Shown: piece after piece, positions 8,930 to 17,528 of the stretch
How positions within the stretch are numbered: position 1 is the stretch's first letter
How the letters are laid out: every line of letters starts with the position of its first letter
Source of the DNA: Brachybacterium sp. UMB0905
GTDB taxonomy: Bacteria > Actinomycetota > Actinomycetes > Actinomycetales > Dermabacteraceae
Reading direction: 5' to 3'
Length of the DNA: 64,000 nucleotides
Assembly (NCBI RefSeq): GCF_002871795.1
Contig: NZ_PNHL01000014.1
Span: 10,655-74,654 of the forward strand
Translations under genes and position numbers: made by a program
Notes under the pieces: generated by a model
Told to the model about the DNA's origin: nothing
Databases searched by the model: none
The model's input: only the letters and a program-made list of their open reading frames with translations

Positions 8930-8943
8930 TAGCATCGGACCAT
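8930..8943 (+). promoter_or_regulatory. Promoter and possible autoregulatory site of the FCD regulator
   Basis: TAGCAT at 8930-8935 fits the TANNNT -10 box, about 48 nt before the regulator ATG. CATCGGACCAT (8933-8943) overlaps it. The same CATCGGA core occurs three times between the fuconate dehydratase and importer operons, which suggests that the regulator binds here and represses itself. No DNA-binding data support this. Confidence 0.4.
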
Positions 8944-8982
8944 GGTTGACCGGCGCGGGCGCACCGGGCGGGGAGGAAGGCA

Positions 8983-9681
8983 ATGATGTCGACACCGCAT
9001 GCTGTGACGGACCGCGCGATCGACGCGATCAAGGAGATGATCGTCAGCGGCGAGCTGGGCCCGGGGGATCGCCTGGTGCCGGAGAAGGAGCTGGCTGAGC
9101 GGATCGGGGTGAGCCGCAACTCCCTGCGCGAGGCGGTCAAGGCACTGTCGGTGATCCGGGTGCTGGATGTGCGCCAGGGCGATGGCACCTACGTCACCTC
9201 GCTGGCCCCGAGCCTGCTGGTGGAGTCGTTGGCGTTCGTGCTGGATCTGCACCGCGGGTCCGGGGAGGAGCATGTGCTGGAGGTGCGGCGTCTGCTGGAG
9301 CCCACCGCGGTGGAGCAGGCCTGCCCGCATCTGGAGGTCGCGGATTTCGAGCAGCTCGAGCAGTTGATGGTGGATCTGAGTGAGCATTCGAGCGTGGAGG
9401 AGCTGGTGGAGGCCGATATCGCCTTCCACCAGCTGATCACCTCGCGCTGCCCGAACGCCTACCTGGTCTCGCTGCTGGAGGGCCTGGCTTCGGCGACCGC
9501 GCGCGCCCGCGTCTGGCGCGGGCTCACGGAGGGCTCGGCGGTGGAGACCACGCTGGCGGAGCATCGGCGGATCCTGGATGCGCTGCGCGCTGGCCGCGCG
9601 GATTTGGCGCGCGTGCATGCGGCGGCGCATATCGGGGCGGTCGAGAGCTGGGTGCTCAAGAACGCTGCGGTGCCCGAGTGA
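8983..9681 (+). CDS. FadR/GntR-family regulator with FCD domain (putative fucose-operon regulator)
   Basis: The 232-residue protein has an N-terminal winged helix (about 8-75: AIDAIKEMIVSGELGPGDRL, ELAERIGVSRNSLREAVKAL, and the GDGTYVT wing) and a C-terminal all-helical FCD domain (about 85-220) with the metal-binding pattern D-x3-H (EADIAFHQLI) and two later His (TLAEHRRIL, VHAAAHIGAVE). FCD domains bind sugar acids and other carboxylates. An SD (GGAGGAAGG) sits before the tandem ATGATG. It lies upstream of and opposite to the catabolic genes. L-fuconate or a later keto acid would be a logical ligand, but this is inference from position. Confidence 0.85.
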   Translation: MMSTPHAVTDRAIDAIKEMIVSGELGPGDRLVPEKELAERIGVSRNSLREAVKALSVIRVLDVRQGDGTYVTSLAPSLLVESLAFVLDLHRGSGEEHVLEVRRLLEPTAVEQACPHLEVADFEQLEQLMVDLSEHSSVEELVEADIAFHQLITSRCPNAYLVSLLEGLASATARARVWRGLTEGSAVETTLAEHRRILDALRAGRADLARVHAAAHIGAVESWVLKNAAVPE

Positions 9682-9725
9682 TCACGCGGGGCGCGCCCCT
9701 CTGAACCCGGGACGCGCCCACCGCA

Positions 9726-10625
9726 TCAGTCCCCCACGCGGCGGTAGATCCGCTCGGCGGTGCCGCGGAGAATCTGCGTCTGCTCGGTGAGCTCAAGCTG
9801 CCCGATGAGATCCCGCAGCGCGGTCGTGCCCGCCGCGAGGTCAAAGGGCTGCGGGGCGATCGGCCAGTCACTGCCCCACAGCAGGCGCTCCGGGCCGAAG
9901 TGCTCGAGTGCCACGTCGACGGCGCGGCGCAGATCATGCGGGGCCTGCTCGGCGCCGATGCCGCTCGTCGCAAGCCCGGAGAGCTTGGCGACCGTATGCG
10001 GCCGGTGGGCGAGATCGCGCAGCTGGCGCTCCCACCGCCCCATCGCCTCACCGTCGCCGAACGGCGGTTTGCCCAGGTGGTCGAGGACGATCACAAGGCC
10101 CTCGACGGCGTCTGCCACCTCCGCGGCCTGGACGAGGTGGCGCGGGTAGGCATCGGGCACATCCAGCGGCAGACCCGCCGCGGCGAGCCGGGCTAGGGAC
10201 TCCCGCACCGCGGGCCGGTCCAGGTACCCGGGATCGGGGTGGTCGTGGATCAGCTGGCGCACCCCCACCACATGGGTAAGGGCCGACGGGTCGGCGAGCA
10301 GCTCGGCAAGCTGTGCGGGCCGCTCGAGCGGCAGCCAGGCCACCACGTCGGCCCGCCTGATCGGAGTGTCATCCGCTTCGATGCGCGCCGCCGCGGCCTG
10401 CATGGCCTGGGTGTCGGCGAGGGTGTCATCGGCCTGGACGAGCACCGCGCGGGTGACGTCGAGAGCGGTGAGCTGCGGTGCGGCCTCCTCCCAGGTGGCG
10501 CTGCGGCGCAGGGCCGCGGGTGCGCCCTCGAGCCAGCCGTAGCCGGGTCCGTCGAGGTTCCACAGGTGCAGATGGGCGTCGGTGGTACCGGTGGCAGGCG
10601 GGGCGGCGGGGATGTCTTCACGCAT
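9726..10625 (-). CDS. Amidohydrolase family 2, putative L-fucono-lactonase
   Basis: This 299-residue TIM-barrel amidohydrolase (COG3618 type) opens sugar-acid lactones in the non-phosphorylating fucose/rhamnose routes. The N-terminus has TTDAHLHLWNLDGPGYGWL (the D-x-H-x-H metal pair of the family), VLVQADDTLADTQ follows the first strand, VVGVRQLIHDHP the middle, VIVLDHLGKPPFG carries the conserved DH, and LLWGSDWPIA the conserved Asp near the end. The ATG at 10625 overlaps the 3' end of the aldo/keto reductase gene by 8 nt. A lactonase is the expected partner of a sugar dehydrogenase and a sugar-acid dehydratase, as found here. Confidence 0.8.
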   Translation of the reverse strand: MREDIPAAPPATGTTDAHLHLWNLDGPGYGWLEGAPAALRRSATWEEAAPQLTALDVTRAVLVQADDTLADTQAMQAAAARIEADDTPIRRADVVAWLPLERPAQLAELLADPSALTHVVGVRQLIHDHPDPGYLDRPAVRESLARLAAAGLPLDVPDAYPRHLVQAAEVADAVEGLVIVLDHLGKPPFGDGEAMGRWERQLRDLAHRPHTVAKLSGLATSGIGAEQAPHDLRRAVDVALEHFGPERLLWGSDWPIAPQPFDLAAGTTALRDLIGQLELTEQTQILRGTAERIYRRVGD

Positions 10626-11553
10626 CGATCTGCTCCCACAGCTGCGCGGGAATCGGGCGGCGGGCGCGGGCGATGTTCTGGCGCACCTGCTCGGGAGTGC
10701 GCATGCCGAGCACCACGGAGCTGATCGCCGGGTGACGCAGCGGATACTGCACGGCCAGGTCCGGCAGCTCGACGCCATGGGCCCGGGCGAGGTCTGCGAG
10801 GGCACGGGCGCGGGCGAGCAGCGGCGCGGAGGCGGCGCTGTACTCGTAGCGGGCGTCGTCACTCACTTCGGCGCGGGCGAGGATCCCGGAGTTGAACACG
10901 CTGACGGCAACGACCTGCACGTCGTGCTCGAGGCAGGCGGGCAGCAGCTCGGCGGCGGCGGGCTGTTCGAGCAGGGTGTAGCGGCCGGAGAGCATGATGA
11001 CGTCGCACAGCCCGGTGCGCACCGCGCGGGTGAGGATGGCCGCGTCCTTCGAGCCGACGCCGACGTGGCTGATCAGCCCCTCTTCCCGCATCGCGGCGAG
11101 AGTGGGCAGGGCCTCGGCGAAGGCCTGTTCGGTGGGGCCCTCCTCGGGGTCGTGCAGGTAGAGGATGTCCACGCGCTCGAGTCCCAGGCGCTCGAGGGAT
11201 TCGGCGTGGCTGCGGCGGATGCCGGTCTCACTCATGTCCCAGGCGCGCACGTGATGGTTCGGCACCGAGAAGTCGTGGGCCATGTCGTCGCCGTCCCCGG
11301 GACCGGGCAGCAGCAGACGTCCCACCTTGGTGGACAGCAGGTACTCATCACGCGGGTAGGGCTTGAGGAGCGCCCCGAGTCGCTGTTCGGAGGTACCGAT
11401 GCCGTAGTGCGGGGCGGTGTCGAACAGCCGGATTCCGCCCTCCCACGCGGTCTCGACGGCGCCACGGGCTTCTGCGTCGGTGGTGACGCGGTAGAGGTTC
11501 CCCAGCTGCGCGGCTCCGAAGCCGAGCTGCGGCAGGACGGGCGCCCGGCTCAC
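10618..11553 (-). CDS. Aldo/keto reductase, putative L-fucose (D-threo-aldose) 1-dehydrogenase
   Basis: The 311-residue AKR barrel has the nucleotide/catalytic signatures LGFGAAQLGNLYR, IRLFDTAPHYGIGTSEQRLG (catalytic Asp and Tyr), the catalytic Lys in EYLLSTKVGRLL, His in DILYLHDPEEG, and a C-terminal NADP-type region (VVLGMRTPEQVRQNIAR). It resembles D-threo-aldose/L-fucose dehydrogenases, which oxidise fucose to fucono-lactone. The GTG at 11553 overlaps the mutarotase stop (GTGA). A longer in-frame start at 11604 would lie inside the mutarotase gene and is less likely. Position in a complete fucose operon supports the substrate. Confidence 0.78.
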   Translation of the reverse strand: MSRAPVLPQLGFGAAQLGNLYRVTTDAEARGAVETAWEGGIRLFDTAPHYGIGTSEQRLGALLKPYPRDEYLLSTKVGRLLLPGPGDGDDMAHDFSVPNHHVRAWDMSETGIRRSHAESLERLGLERVDILYLHDPEEGPTEQAFAEALPTLAAMREEGLISHVGVGSKDAAILTRAVRTGLCDVIMLSGRYTLLEQPAAAELLPACLEHDVQVVAVSVFNSGILARAEVSDDARYEYSAASAPLLARARALADLARAHGVELPDLAVQYPLRHPAISSVVLGMRTPEQVRQNIARARRPIPAQLWEQIDA

Positions 11554-11900
11554 TGGCCCGCCTCCGGGCCCTGCGGGGCGGGCGGCTGCTCGGGCAGGGA
11601 CCACACGTGCTCGATGCCATGGTCGTCACCGTCATAGGAGTCAGCGACCTCGAGGAACTGGTTGATGTGCTCCTGCCAGCGCTGATTGGCGGGATCCGCG
11701 GCGAGGGCGCGGCGCATGGCGGTGTAGTCCTCGACCTCCACCAGGTGGAACAGGTCGCGGCCGTCGCGCCAGATCCGCCAGGACTGCACGCCGGCGCGGC
11801 GCATCGCTGGGTCGAGGTCGGCGGGGATCTGCTGGTGCTCGCGCACGTAGTCGGCTTCGTGGCCGGCGGCGATGCGGGTGTGCAGGGCGATGGTCTCCAT
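11550..11900 (-). CDS. L-rhamnose/L-fucose mutarotase family protein (RhaM-like)
   Basis: This 116-residue dimeric alpha/beta-barrel protein belongs to the RhaM/DUF718 mutarotase family, which interconverts alpha and beta anomers of 6-deoxyhexoses. Characteristic stretches are METIALHTRIAAGHEADYVR (N-terminal strand), HQQIPADLDPAMRRAGVQSW, and DLFHLVEVEDYTAMRRAL. It is about 12 residues longer than RhaM because of an Ala/Pro/Gly-rich end. It is the second gene of the leftward operon, 56 nt after the fuconate dehydratase, and its stop overlaps the GTG of the dehydrogenase. With that partner, fucose is more likely than rhamnose as substrate. Confidence 0.82.
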   Translation of the reverse strand: METIALHTRIAAGHEADYVREHQQIPADLDPAMRRAGVQSWRIWRDGRDLFHLVEVEDYTAMRRALAADPANQRWQEHINQFLEVADSYDGDDHGIEHVWSLPEQPPAPQGPEAGQ

Positions 11901-11956
11901 CGGGGGTCTCCTCGTGCGTCGCGGTCTCGTGGTCGTGCTCTCGAAGCTGCGGGAGT

Positions 11957-13279
11957 TCAGGCTGCGGTGCGGTCGGCGGGATCCTGCCACACCGCGCCGT
12001 CGGGGAAGAGATGCGCGGTGATCGAGGCGTCGTGCATGCGGGCGCCGGATCCGGGCCGACGGGGCGCCTGGTAGGCGCCGTCCACGATCTCGACGGGGTC
12101 CTCGAAGTGCTCGTGGAGATGGTCCACGTACTCGATGACTCGCTCGGACCGCTCCCCGCCGATGGCGGCCGCGTCCAGGAAGGCGTAGTGCTGGACCAGC
12201 TCGCACAGCCCCACGCCGCCCGCATGCGGGCACACGGGCACGTCGAACTTCGCGGCGAGCAGCAGAATGGCGAGGTTCTCGCACACCCCGCCCACGCGCG
12301 TGGCGTCCAGCTGCAGTACGTCCAGGGCGCCTGCCTGCAGGAACTGCTTGGCGAGGATCGCGTTCTGCATCATCTCGCCGGTGGCGACCGGCACCGGCGC
12401 CACGCCCCGACGGATCGCGGCATGGGCGAGGAGATCGTCGGGGCTGGTGGGCTCCTCGATCCAGGCGGGTTCGAACTCGGCCAGGTGCCGCATCCAGGTG
12501 ATCGCCTCCTCGACGCCCCAGCGCTGGTTCGCGTCAGTCGCGATCGGGTACCCCGGCCCCATCTCCTGGCGGGCGATGCGCATCCTCCGCACATCGTCCT
12601 CGAGGTCTGCGCCCACCTTGAGCTTCACCATCCCGAAGCCCTCCGCGCGGGCCTCGTGCAGCAGGCGCCGCAGCTTCTCATCGCTGTAGCCGAGCCACCC
12701 CGGCGTGGTGGTGTAGGCGGGAACGCCATGCTCGAGCAGGTGGGCGATGCGTTCGGCTTTGCCGTCCTGGGCGCGCTCGAGAATCTCGAGCGCCTCCTCA
12801 CGGGTCAGTGCATCGCCGAGGTAGCGGAGGTCCACGAGGTCCACCAGTTCCTTGGGCGACAGCTCGGCCAGCAGCAGCCACAGTGGCTTCCCCTCGCGGC
12901 GGGCACGCAGGTCGAACGCGGCGTTGACCACCGCGCCGATGGCCATGTGCATGACGCCCTTGCCGGGCCCCAGCCAGCGCAGCTGCGAATCGCCCATGAG
13001 CTCGCGGGAGAAACCTCCGAGGTCCGCGAGCAGCTCCTCGACGTCGCGGCCCACCACGTGACCAGCGAGCGCCTCGATCGCTGCGCACTGCACGTCATTG
13101 CCGCGGCCGATGGTGAACACCAGGCCATCGCCGTGGTCGCCGTCGCTCGTGTGCAGCTCCACGTAGGCCGCCGAGTAGTCCGGGTCCGGGTTCATCGCGT
13201 CCGATCCGGAGAGGTCTCGCGAGGTGGGGAAGCGGACGTCGCGCACCCGCAGCTCGGTGATGGTGGAGGTGGTGGACAC
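11957..13279 (-). CDS. L-fuconate dehydratase (enolase superfamily)
   Basis: The enzyme removes water from L-fuconate to give 2-keto-3-deoxy-L-fuconate. The 440-residue length is typical. Signatures: [20 protein letters not shown] near the N-terminus, matching the fuconate dehydratase capping region, [15 protein letters not shown] with the catalytic K-x-K, then metal ligands in ATDANQRW (Asp), [10 protein letters not shown] (Glu) and VATGEMMQN (Glu), and catalytic His in [10 protein letters not shown]. The GTG start at 13279 has AAGGAG 5 nt upstream; extending to 13687 would run through the regulatory region. It heads the leftward operon and is the strongest evidence that the island is for fucose. 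Confidence 0.92.
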   Translation of the reverse strand: MSTTSTITELRVRDVRFPTSRDLSGSDAMNPDPDYSAAYVELHTSDGDHGDGLVFTIGRGNDVQCAAIEALAGHVVGRDVEELLADLGGFSRELMGDSQLRWLGPGKGVMHMAIGAVVNAAFDLRARREGKPLWLLLAELSPKELVDLVDLRYLGDALTREEALEILERAQDGKAERIAHLLEHGVPAYTTTPGWLGYSDEKLRRLLHEARAEGFGMVKLKVGADLEDDVRRMRIARQEMGPGYPIATDANQRWGVEEAITWMRHLAEFEPAWIEEPTSPDDLLAHAAIRRGVAPVPVATGEMMQNAILAKQFLQAGALDVLQLDATRVGGVCENLAILLLAAKFDVPVCPHAGGVGLCELVQHYAFLDAAAIGGERSERVIEYVDHLHEHFEDPVEIVDGAYQAPRRPGSGARMHDASITAHLFPDGAVWQDPADRTAA

Positions 13280-13630
13280 GGGGGCTCCTTGACTCACGGG
13301 ATCATCGGACAGGTGCAGTGCTCCACTCTGAGCACGAGTCACCGCTCGCAGGACCCACATCGAGTCCTCCGATGTTTCAACCACAGTAGAAGTCGGAGGA
13401 TTGGAATGCAAGCAGCGCAGCCTGCACGCCGACACCTCCGACGTACGCGCCTCCATCCAGGTCGCAACCGGATCAACGCGCGCCTCAGACGCGCAGTTCA
13501 AGGTAGCTATCGCGCTCCCCCCGCTCCCAGCTGTGACGGGATTGTCATCCGATGTCCGGTTGACAGACCTCCGACCATTGCTCACGATGGTCCCACTGTT
13601 CCTCGAAGATGAGGCTAGGAAGGGGCTTCC
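13280..13630. promoter_or_regulatory. Divergent regulatory region between the fucose catabolic and importer operons
   Basis: This 351-nt gap has no convincing gene. It contains three copies of TCCGATG/CATCGGA (13303-13309, 13368-13374, 13548-13554) and four copies of CCTCCGA/TCGGAGG (13366-13372, 13393-13399, 13435-13441, 13568-13574). CATCG and CGATG at 13359-13374 form an inverted repeat. Rightwards, TTGACA (13560-13565) and CACGAT (13583-13588) are 17 nt apart and could form the importer promoter, ending about 43 nt before its ATG. The third CATCGGA site lies just upstream of that -35. The repeated core also overlaps the regulator's own -10 box at 8933. Confidence 0.6.
13560..13588 (+). 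promoter_or_regulatory. Candidate promoter of the sugar importer operon
   Basis: A perfect -35 TTGACA is followed after 17 nt by CACGAT, which agrees with TATAAT at three of six positions. It sits 43 nt before the permease ATG at 13631. CCTCCGA (13568-13574) lies between the boxes and TCCGATG (13548-13554) just upstream, a layout suited to repression. Confidence 0.45.
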
Positions 13631-14593
13631 ATGTCCATCGCTTCGCGAGCCGAGACCCCGGCGACCGCGGGAAAGAGCGCCGCGCACTCCGCCACCCCCC
13701 GGCGGATCCGCGATCCACGCTCGGACCGCGTACTCAACGTCGTCCTCATCGTGCTCCTGACACTGTTCACGCTGACGATCGTCTACCCGTTCATCTACAT
13801 CATCAGCGCATCGCTCTCGGATCCGCAGGCCGTGTCCTCCGGCGAGATGTGGCTGTGGCCCGTGGGATTCTCCGTCGGTGCTTACGAGGCGGTGCTGGAG
13901 TATCCCGACATCACCCGCGGGTTCCTAAACTCCCTGCTGTATTCCGGGTCCGCGATGCTGATCGGCACCTTTGTGACCCTCACTGGCGGCTACGCGCTCT
14001 CCCGCGCAGACCTGTGGGGACGCGGACCGGTGACGTTCCTGTTCATCCTCACCATGATGTTCTCCGGCGGCATGATCCCCACCTACCTGGTGGTGCGAGA
14101 TCTGGGGATGATCAACACGATCTGGGCGATGATCCTGCCCGGCGCGGTGAGCGTCTGGCAGCTGATCGTCACGAGAACCTTCTTCCAGACCACCATCCCG
14201 CACGAACTGCTCGAATGCTCCCGCATCGATGGGGCAAGCGACCTGCGCTTCTTCGCGCAGATCGCCGTGCCGCTGAGCAAACCGATCATCGCGGTGAACC
14301 TGCTGCTGTACGGCGTGGCGACCTGGAACTCCTACTTCAACGCCCTGATCTACCTCACCGATGACTCGCTGTACCCGCTGCAGCTGGTGATGCGGAACAT
14401 CCTGCTGGGCAACACCTTCGATCCCAGTCGTGTCCCGGGCATCAGTCCCGAGCAGGTGCTCGAGATGCAGCGCCTGGCCGCCCAGCTGAAGTACGCGCTC
14501 ATCATCATCGCCTCCGTCCCGCCCCTCATCGCCTACCCGTTCGTGCAGAAGCACTTCGTCAAGGGCATGATGATCGGCTCTCTGAAGGGTTGA
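13631..14593 (+). CDS. Carbohydrate ABC transporter permease, LplC type
   Basis: This 320-residue inner-membrane permease has about six membrane segments, beginning [20 protein letters not shown] near residue 38. The EAA loop that contacts the ATPase is [20 protein letters not shown] (about 195-214). The C-terminal [20 protein letters not shown] is typical of LplC/YtcP permeases (CUT1 subfamily). AGGAAGGGG lies about 5 nt before the ATG. The partner permease starts 4 nt after the stop. Unlike most sugar operons, this permease comes first, then the LplB type, then the binding protein, and no ATP-binding gene is present. Confidence 0.9.
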   Translation: MSIASRAETPATAGKSAAHSATPRRIRDPRSDRVLNVVLIVLLTLFTLTIVYPFIYIISASLSDPQAVSSGEMWLWPVGFSVGAYEAVLEYPDITRGFLNSLLYSGSAMLIGTFVTLTGGYALSRADLWGRGPVTFLFILTMMFSGGMIPTYLVVRDLGMINTIWAMILPGAVSVWQLIVTRTFFQTTIPHELLECSRIDGASDLRFFAQIAVPLSKPIIAVNLLLYGVATWNSYFNALIYLTDDSLYPLQLVMRNILLGNTFDPSRVPGISPEQVLEMQRLAAQLKYALIIIASVPPLIAYPFVQKHFVKGMMIGSLKG

Positions 14594-14597
14594 GAAC

Positions 14598-15608
14598 ATG
14601 ACCACCACTGACCAGGGAAACTTCGTCGATCAGCTGCGGTTCGATGACGACACCGCAAAGAAGAAGAAGCGGAGTCCCGTCCTCAAGGGACAGCGGAAGG
14701 TTCCCCTCGCCCGGCGTCTGGCCTCCAGCTGGCAGCTCTACCTTCTGCTCATACCCGCCGTGGCCTGGGTGATCATCTTTGCCTACTGGCCGATGTACGG
14801 GATTCAGATCGCGTTCCGGGACTACACGCCCGTCGGTGGTCTCACCGGTTCCGATTGGGTAGGGCTGAAGCACATCGAGCGCTTCGTCACCAGCTACAAC
14901 TTCACCCGGCTGCTGTGGAACACGATCGTCCTAGCCTTTTACGAGCTCCTGGTCGGCACCCCGATCCCGATTCTCCTGGCCCTGGCTCTCAACGCGGTCC
15001 GGCAGAAGTACTTCTCCCGCGTGGTCCAGCTCATCACGTACGCGCCGAACTTCATCTCCGTTGTCGTCGTAGTCGGCATCATGGTCATGCTGCTGGACCC
15101 GCGTACCGGAATCGTCCCCCACTTCATCAGCTTGCTCGGCATCTCTCCGCCGGATTTCCTCACCGACCCCGGGTGGTTCCGCCATACCTACGTGTGGTCC
15201 GGCGTCTGGCAGACCGCAGGCTTTAGCGCGATCATTTACCTCGCCGCGCTTTCCTCGGTGCCCCCGGAGCTGCACGAGGCGGCCAAGGTCGACGGCGCCT
15301 CGCATCTGCGCCGCATCTGGCATATCGACCTGCCCGCGATCCTGCCGATCGCCGTTGTGCTCATGATCCTCGCGGTCGGCTCGATCATGAGCGTTGGCTT
15401 CGAGAAGGTCCTGCTGATGCAGAACCAGCTGAACCTCACCACCTCCCAGGTCATCGATACCTACGTCTACGAGGTGGGTCTAAACAGTCCCATCCCGCAG
15501 TACAGCTATGCGACCGCTATCGGACTCTTCCGCAGCGTCATCGCTCTGGTCCTCCTGATCACAGTCAACTATCTGGCCCGTCGCATCACCAAGACGGGGC
15601 TGTTCTGA
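14598..15608 (+). CDS. Carbohydrate ABC transporter permease, LplB type
   Basis: The 336-residue permease has a charged N-terminal 40 residues, a first membrane segment at about 45-65 (LYLLLIPAVAWVIIFAYWP), IQIAFRDYTPVGGLTGSDWV and four to five more segments. The EAA motif is EAAKVDGASHLRRIWHIDLP. QVIDTYVYEVGLNSPIPQYS near the end is typical of LplB/YteP proteins, which import oligosaccharides or glycan fragments. It forms the heteromeric channel with the preceding permease. The coding sequence has some codons that are rare in the neighbours. Confidence 0.9.
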   Translation: MTTTDQGNFVDQLRFDDDTAKKKKRSPVLKGQRKVPLARRLASSWQLYLLLIPAVAWVIIFAYWPMYGIQIAFRDYTPVGGLTGSDWVGLKHIERFVTSYNFTRLLWNTIVLAFYELLVGTPIPILLALALNAVRQKYFSRVVQLITYAPNFISVVVVVGIMVMLLDPRTGIVPHFISLLGISPPDFLTDPGWFRHTYVWSGVWQTAGFSAIIYLAALSSVPPELHEAAKVDGASHLRRIWHIDLPAILPIAVVLMILAVGSIMSVGFEKVLLMQNQLNLTTSQVIDTYVYEVGLNSPIPQYSYATAIGLFRSVIALVLLITVNYLARRITKTGLF

Positions 15609-15665
15609 CAGCGCTGGCACATCGCCCCACCCAATCCGCACCATCCACAAGGAAGTGAGCCCCTC

Positions 15666-17429
15666 ATGACCACGAAAAACCGTCGTTCCGTCTCCCGACG
15701 CGGATTTATAACCCGGGCCGGCGCTGTGGGCGCCGCAGCCGTCGCTCTACCTTCCGTCCTGTCTGCCTGTGGTGGGGACAAGGGGGCAGACCCTGACATC
15801 GTCGGCGAGGACGACTACGAGCCTGGCAGTGCCTCTCCCCAGGTCGAGCTGGGCCCGGAGATCGAGGGCGTGAACTACGCCCCTGAATACAAGGGCCCCA
15901 AGGCCAGGGAGCTGGAGCCCTTCGGCGACGGCGAGACCGAGTTCACCGTGCTGGGGCGCACCATCCCTGAGCTCGACTACGAGACCAACTACTACGCGAA
16001 CCTGCTAGAAGAGAAGACCGGGGTCAAGGTCTCCTACCAGCCTGTCCCCCTGGGGGATGACGGCGTGACCACTGTGAACGCCATGCTCTCCGGCGGTGAT
16101 CTACCGCATGCTCTGATGACCGGGATGGGACTGTTCTCCGTGTCGCAGGTTGCCGTCTACGGCCAGCAGGGGTTGTTCCTACCGCTGGACAAGCTGATCG
16201 ATGAGCATGCCCCGCACATCCGCGAGATGTTCGAGCTGTTCCCGGACATGCGCACGAACTTCACCGCCCCTGACGGGAAGCTGTACGCGGTCCCCTCGAT
16301 GAATGACTGCTACCACTGCAAGATCGGGAGCGTGCGCACCTGGTACAACACGACGTGGCTGGATGCCGTCGGTGCTTCTGTCCCTGAGACGCTGGAAGAC
16401 TTCGATGCCCTGCTGGCCGAATGGAAGAGTTCCTCGAAGGTTCCGGATGCCCCGCTGGTGGTGACCAAGTCGGACACGATGATGAACCTGTTCACGTTCT
16501 TCATGGGCGCGTTCACCGAGGCCACCAGCACCCATACGCTGCTGCGCGATGGGAAGATCGTCTGGGGTCCGACGGAGGATGCCTATCGCGAGGGAATGAT
16601 CTGGATTCAGGAGCAGTTCGCCAAGGGACATTTCTCCAAGGACATCATGTCGCTCACGGCAGAGCAGCTGCAGCGCCTGGGCGATGACCCGGAGGGCCCG
16701 CAGCTCGGCGTGGTCTACGGGAACTCGCAAGGTGATTTCGCTTCTTCCGTGGACTTCAAGGATCCGAAGGGCGTCGGCTCGGTGATGAAGCCGCTGCCGC
16801 CCATGGAGGGTCCTTCCGGGGTCCGCACCGTCGATTGGGCCTGGAACCAGGTCGGCTCTCCGAACTTCGTGATCACGAATTCCTGTCCCGATCCCGTCCA
16901 GATGATCCGCTGGGCGGACTATCAGTTCGAACTGACCCTGACAATTTCGATGGGCCGCGGCGAGCAGGGCAAGGGCTGGGACTTCGCCGACACCGATCTC
17001 ACGGGGATCGACGGCGAGCAGGCTCTGTACGAGGTGCTGGACGCCGGTGAGGACGTGGCGAACCAGGGCTGGTGGGAATGGGGCCCCTTCTTCAAGTCCC
17101 AGGACCAGCGCCATGGCGAGGCGGTCACGCCGGATTCTGGCTCGGTCGAACCGTCGCTCTACGAAGCCGGTGTGGCTTACGATCCGTACCAGATCCCCAA
17201 GGACCTGGTGGTGCCCACGATGGCTTACGACATGGAGCAGTCGGCGCAGATCGGTGAGCTGGAGACGAATGTCGTTCAGCACCTCCAGCAGACCTACGCG
17301 GCCCTCGCCACCGGCAGTTCAGACATGACCAAGGACGCGGACTGGCAGGCCTACGTGGAGAAGGCCAAGACGGTCGGCGTGGACAGCCTCGTGCAGATCT
17401 ATCAGGAGGCCTACGACAACCAGGCGTGA
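15666..17429 (+). CDS. Extracellular sugar-binding lipoprotein (LplA-type, ABC importer)
   Basis: This 587-residue solute-binding protein has a Tat-type signal (SVSRRGFITRAG, residues about 7-18) and a lipobox ending LPSVLSAC, so it should be lipid-anchored after export. The mature part (LGRTIPELDYETNYYANLLE, EKTGVKVSYQPVPLGDDGVT) is the long LplA/YtcQ type, about 150 residues larger than monosaccharide binders, which usually bind oligosaccharides. Given the cytoplasmic GH29 enzyme nearby, a fucosylated oligosaccharide is plausible. AAGGAAGTGAG lies ahead of the ATG. It is the third gene of the importer operon; a GC-rich hairpin follows the stop. Confidence 0.88.
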   Translation: MTTKNRRSVSRRGFITRAGAVGAAAVALPSVLSACGGDKGADPDIVGEDDYEPGSASPQVELGPEIEGVNYAPEYKGPKARELEPFGDGETEFTVLGRTIPELDYETNYYANLLEEKTGVKVSYQPVPLGDDGVTTVNAMLSGGDLPHALMTGMGLFSVSQVAVYGQQGLFLPLDKLIDEHAPHIREMFELFPDMRTNFTAPDGKLYAVPSMNDCYHCKIGSVRTWYNTTWLDAVGASVPETLEDFDALLAEWKSSSKVPDAPLVVTKSDTMMNLFTFFMGAFTEATSTHTLLRDGKIVWGPTEDAYREGMIWIQEQFAKGHFSKDIMSLTAEQLQRLGDDPEGPQLGVVYGNSQGDFASSVDFKDPKGVGSVMKPLPPMEGPSGVRTVDWAWNQVGSPNFVITNSCPDPVQMIRWADYQFELTLTISMGRGEQGKGWDFADTDLTGIDGEQALYEVLDAGEDVANQGWWEWGPFFKSQDQRHGEAVTPDSGSVEPSLYEAGVAYDPYQIPKDLVVPTMAYDMEQSAQIGELETNVVQHLQQTYAALATGSSDMTKDADWQAYVEKAKTVGVDSLVQIYQEAYDNQA

Positions 17430-17446
17430 TCGTCTGGAACGGGACC

Positions 17447-17486
17447 GGGGCCGGTGATCGCCCGCCGATGGACGATCCCCGGCCCC
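17447..17486 (+). terminator. GC-rich hairpin after the binding-protein gene
   Basis: GGGGCCGGTGATCG (17447-17460) pairs with CGATCCCCGGCCCC (17473-17486), 14 positions with one mismatch and a 12-nt loop. No T-run follows. It may terminate the importer transcript or stabilise the binding-protein message. Confidence 0.5.
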
Positions 17487-17528
17487 GCTGTCGGTTCTGA
17501 TGCTGACAGATGCAGAAGAACAGTCACG

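Noticed and set aside
12011..13612. Long plus-strand frame opposite the fuconate dehydratase
   Set aside because: It covers a well-defined enolase-superfamily gene and the regulatory gap; no start site or motif supports it.
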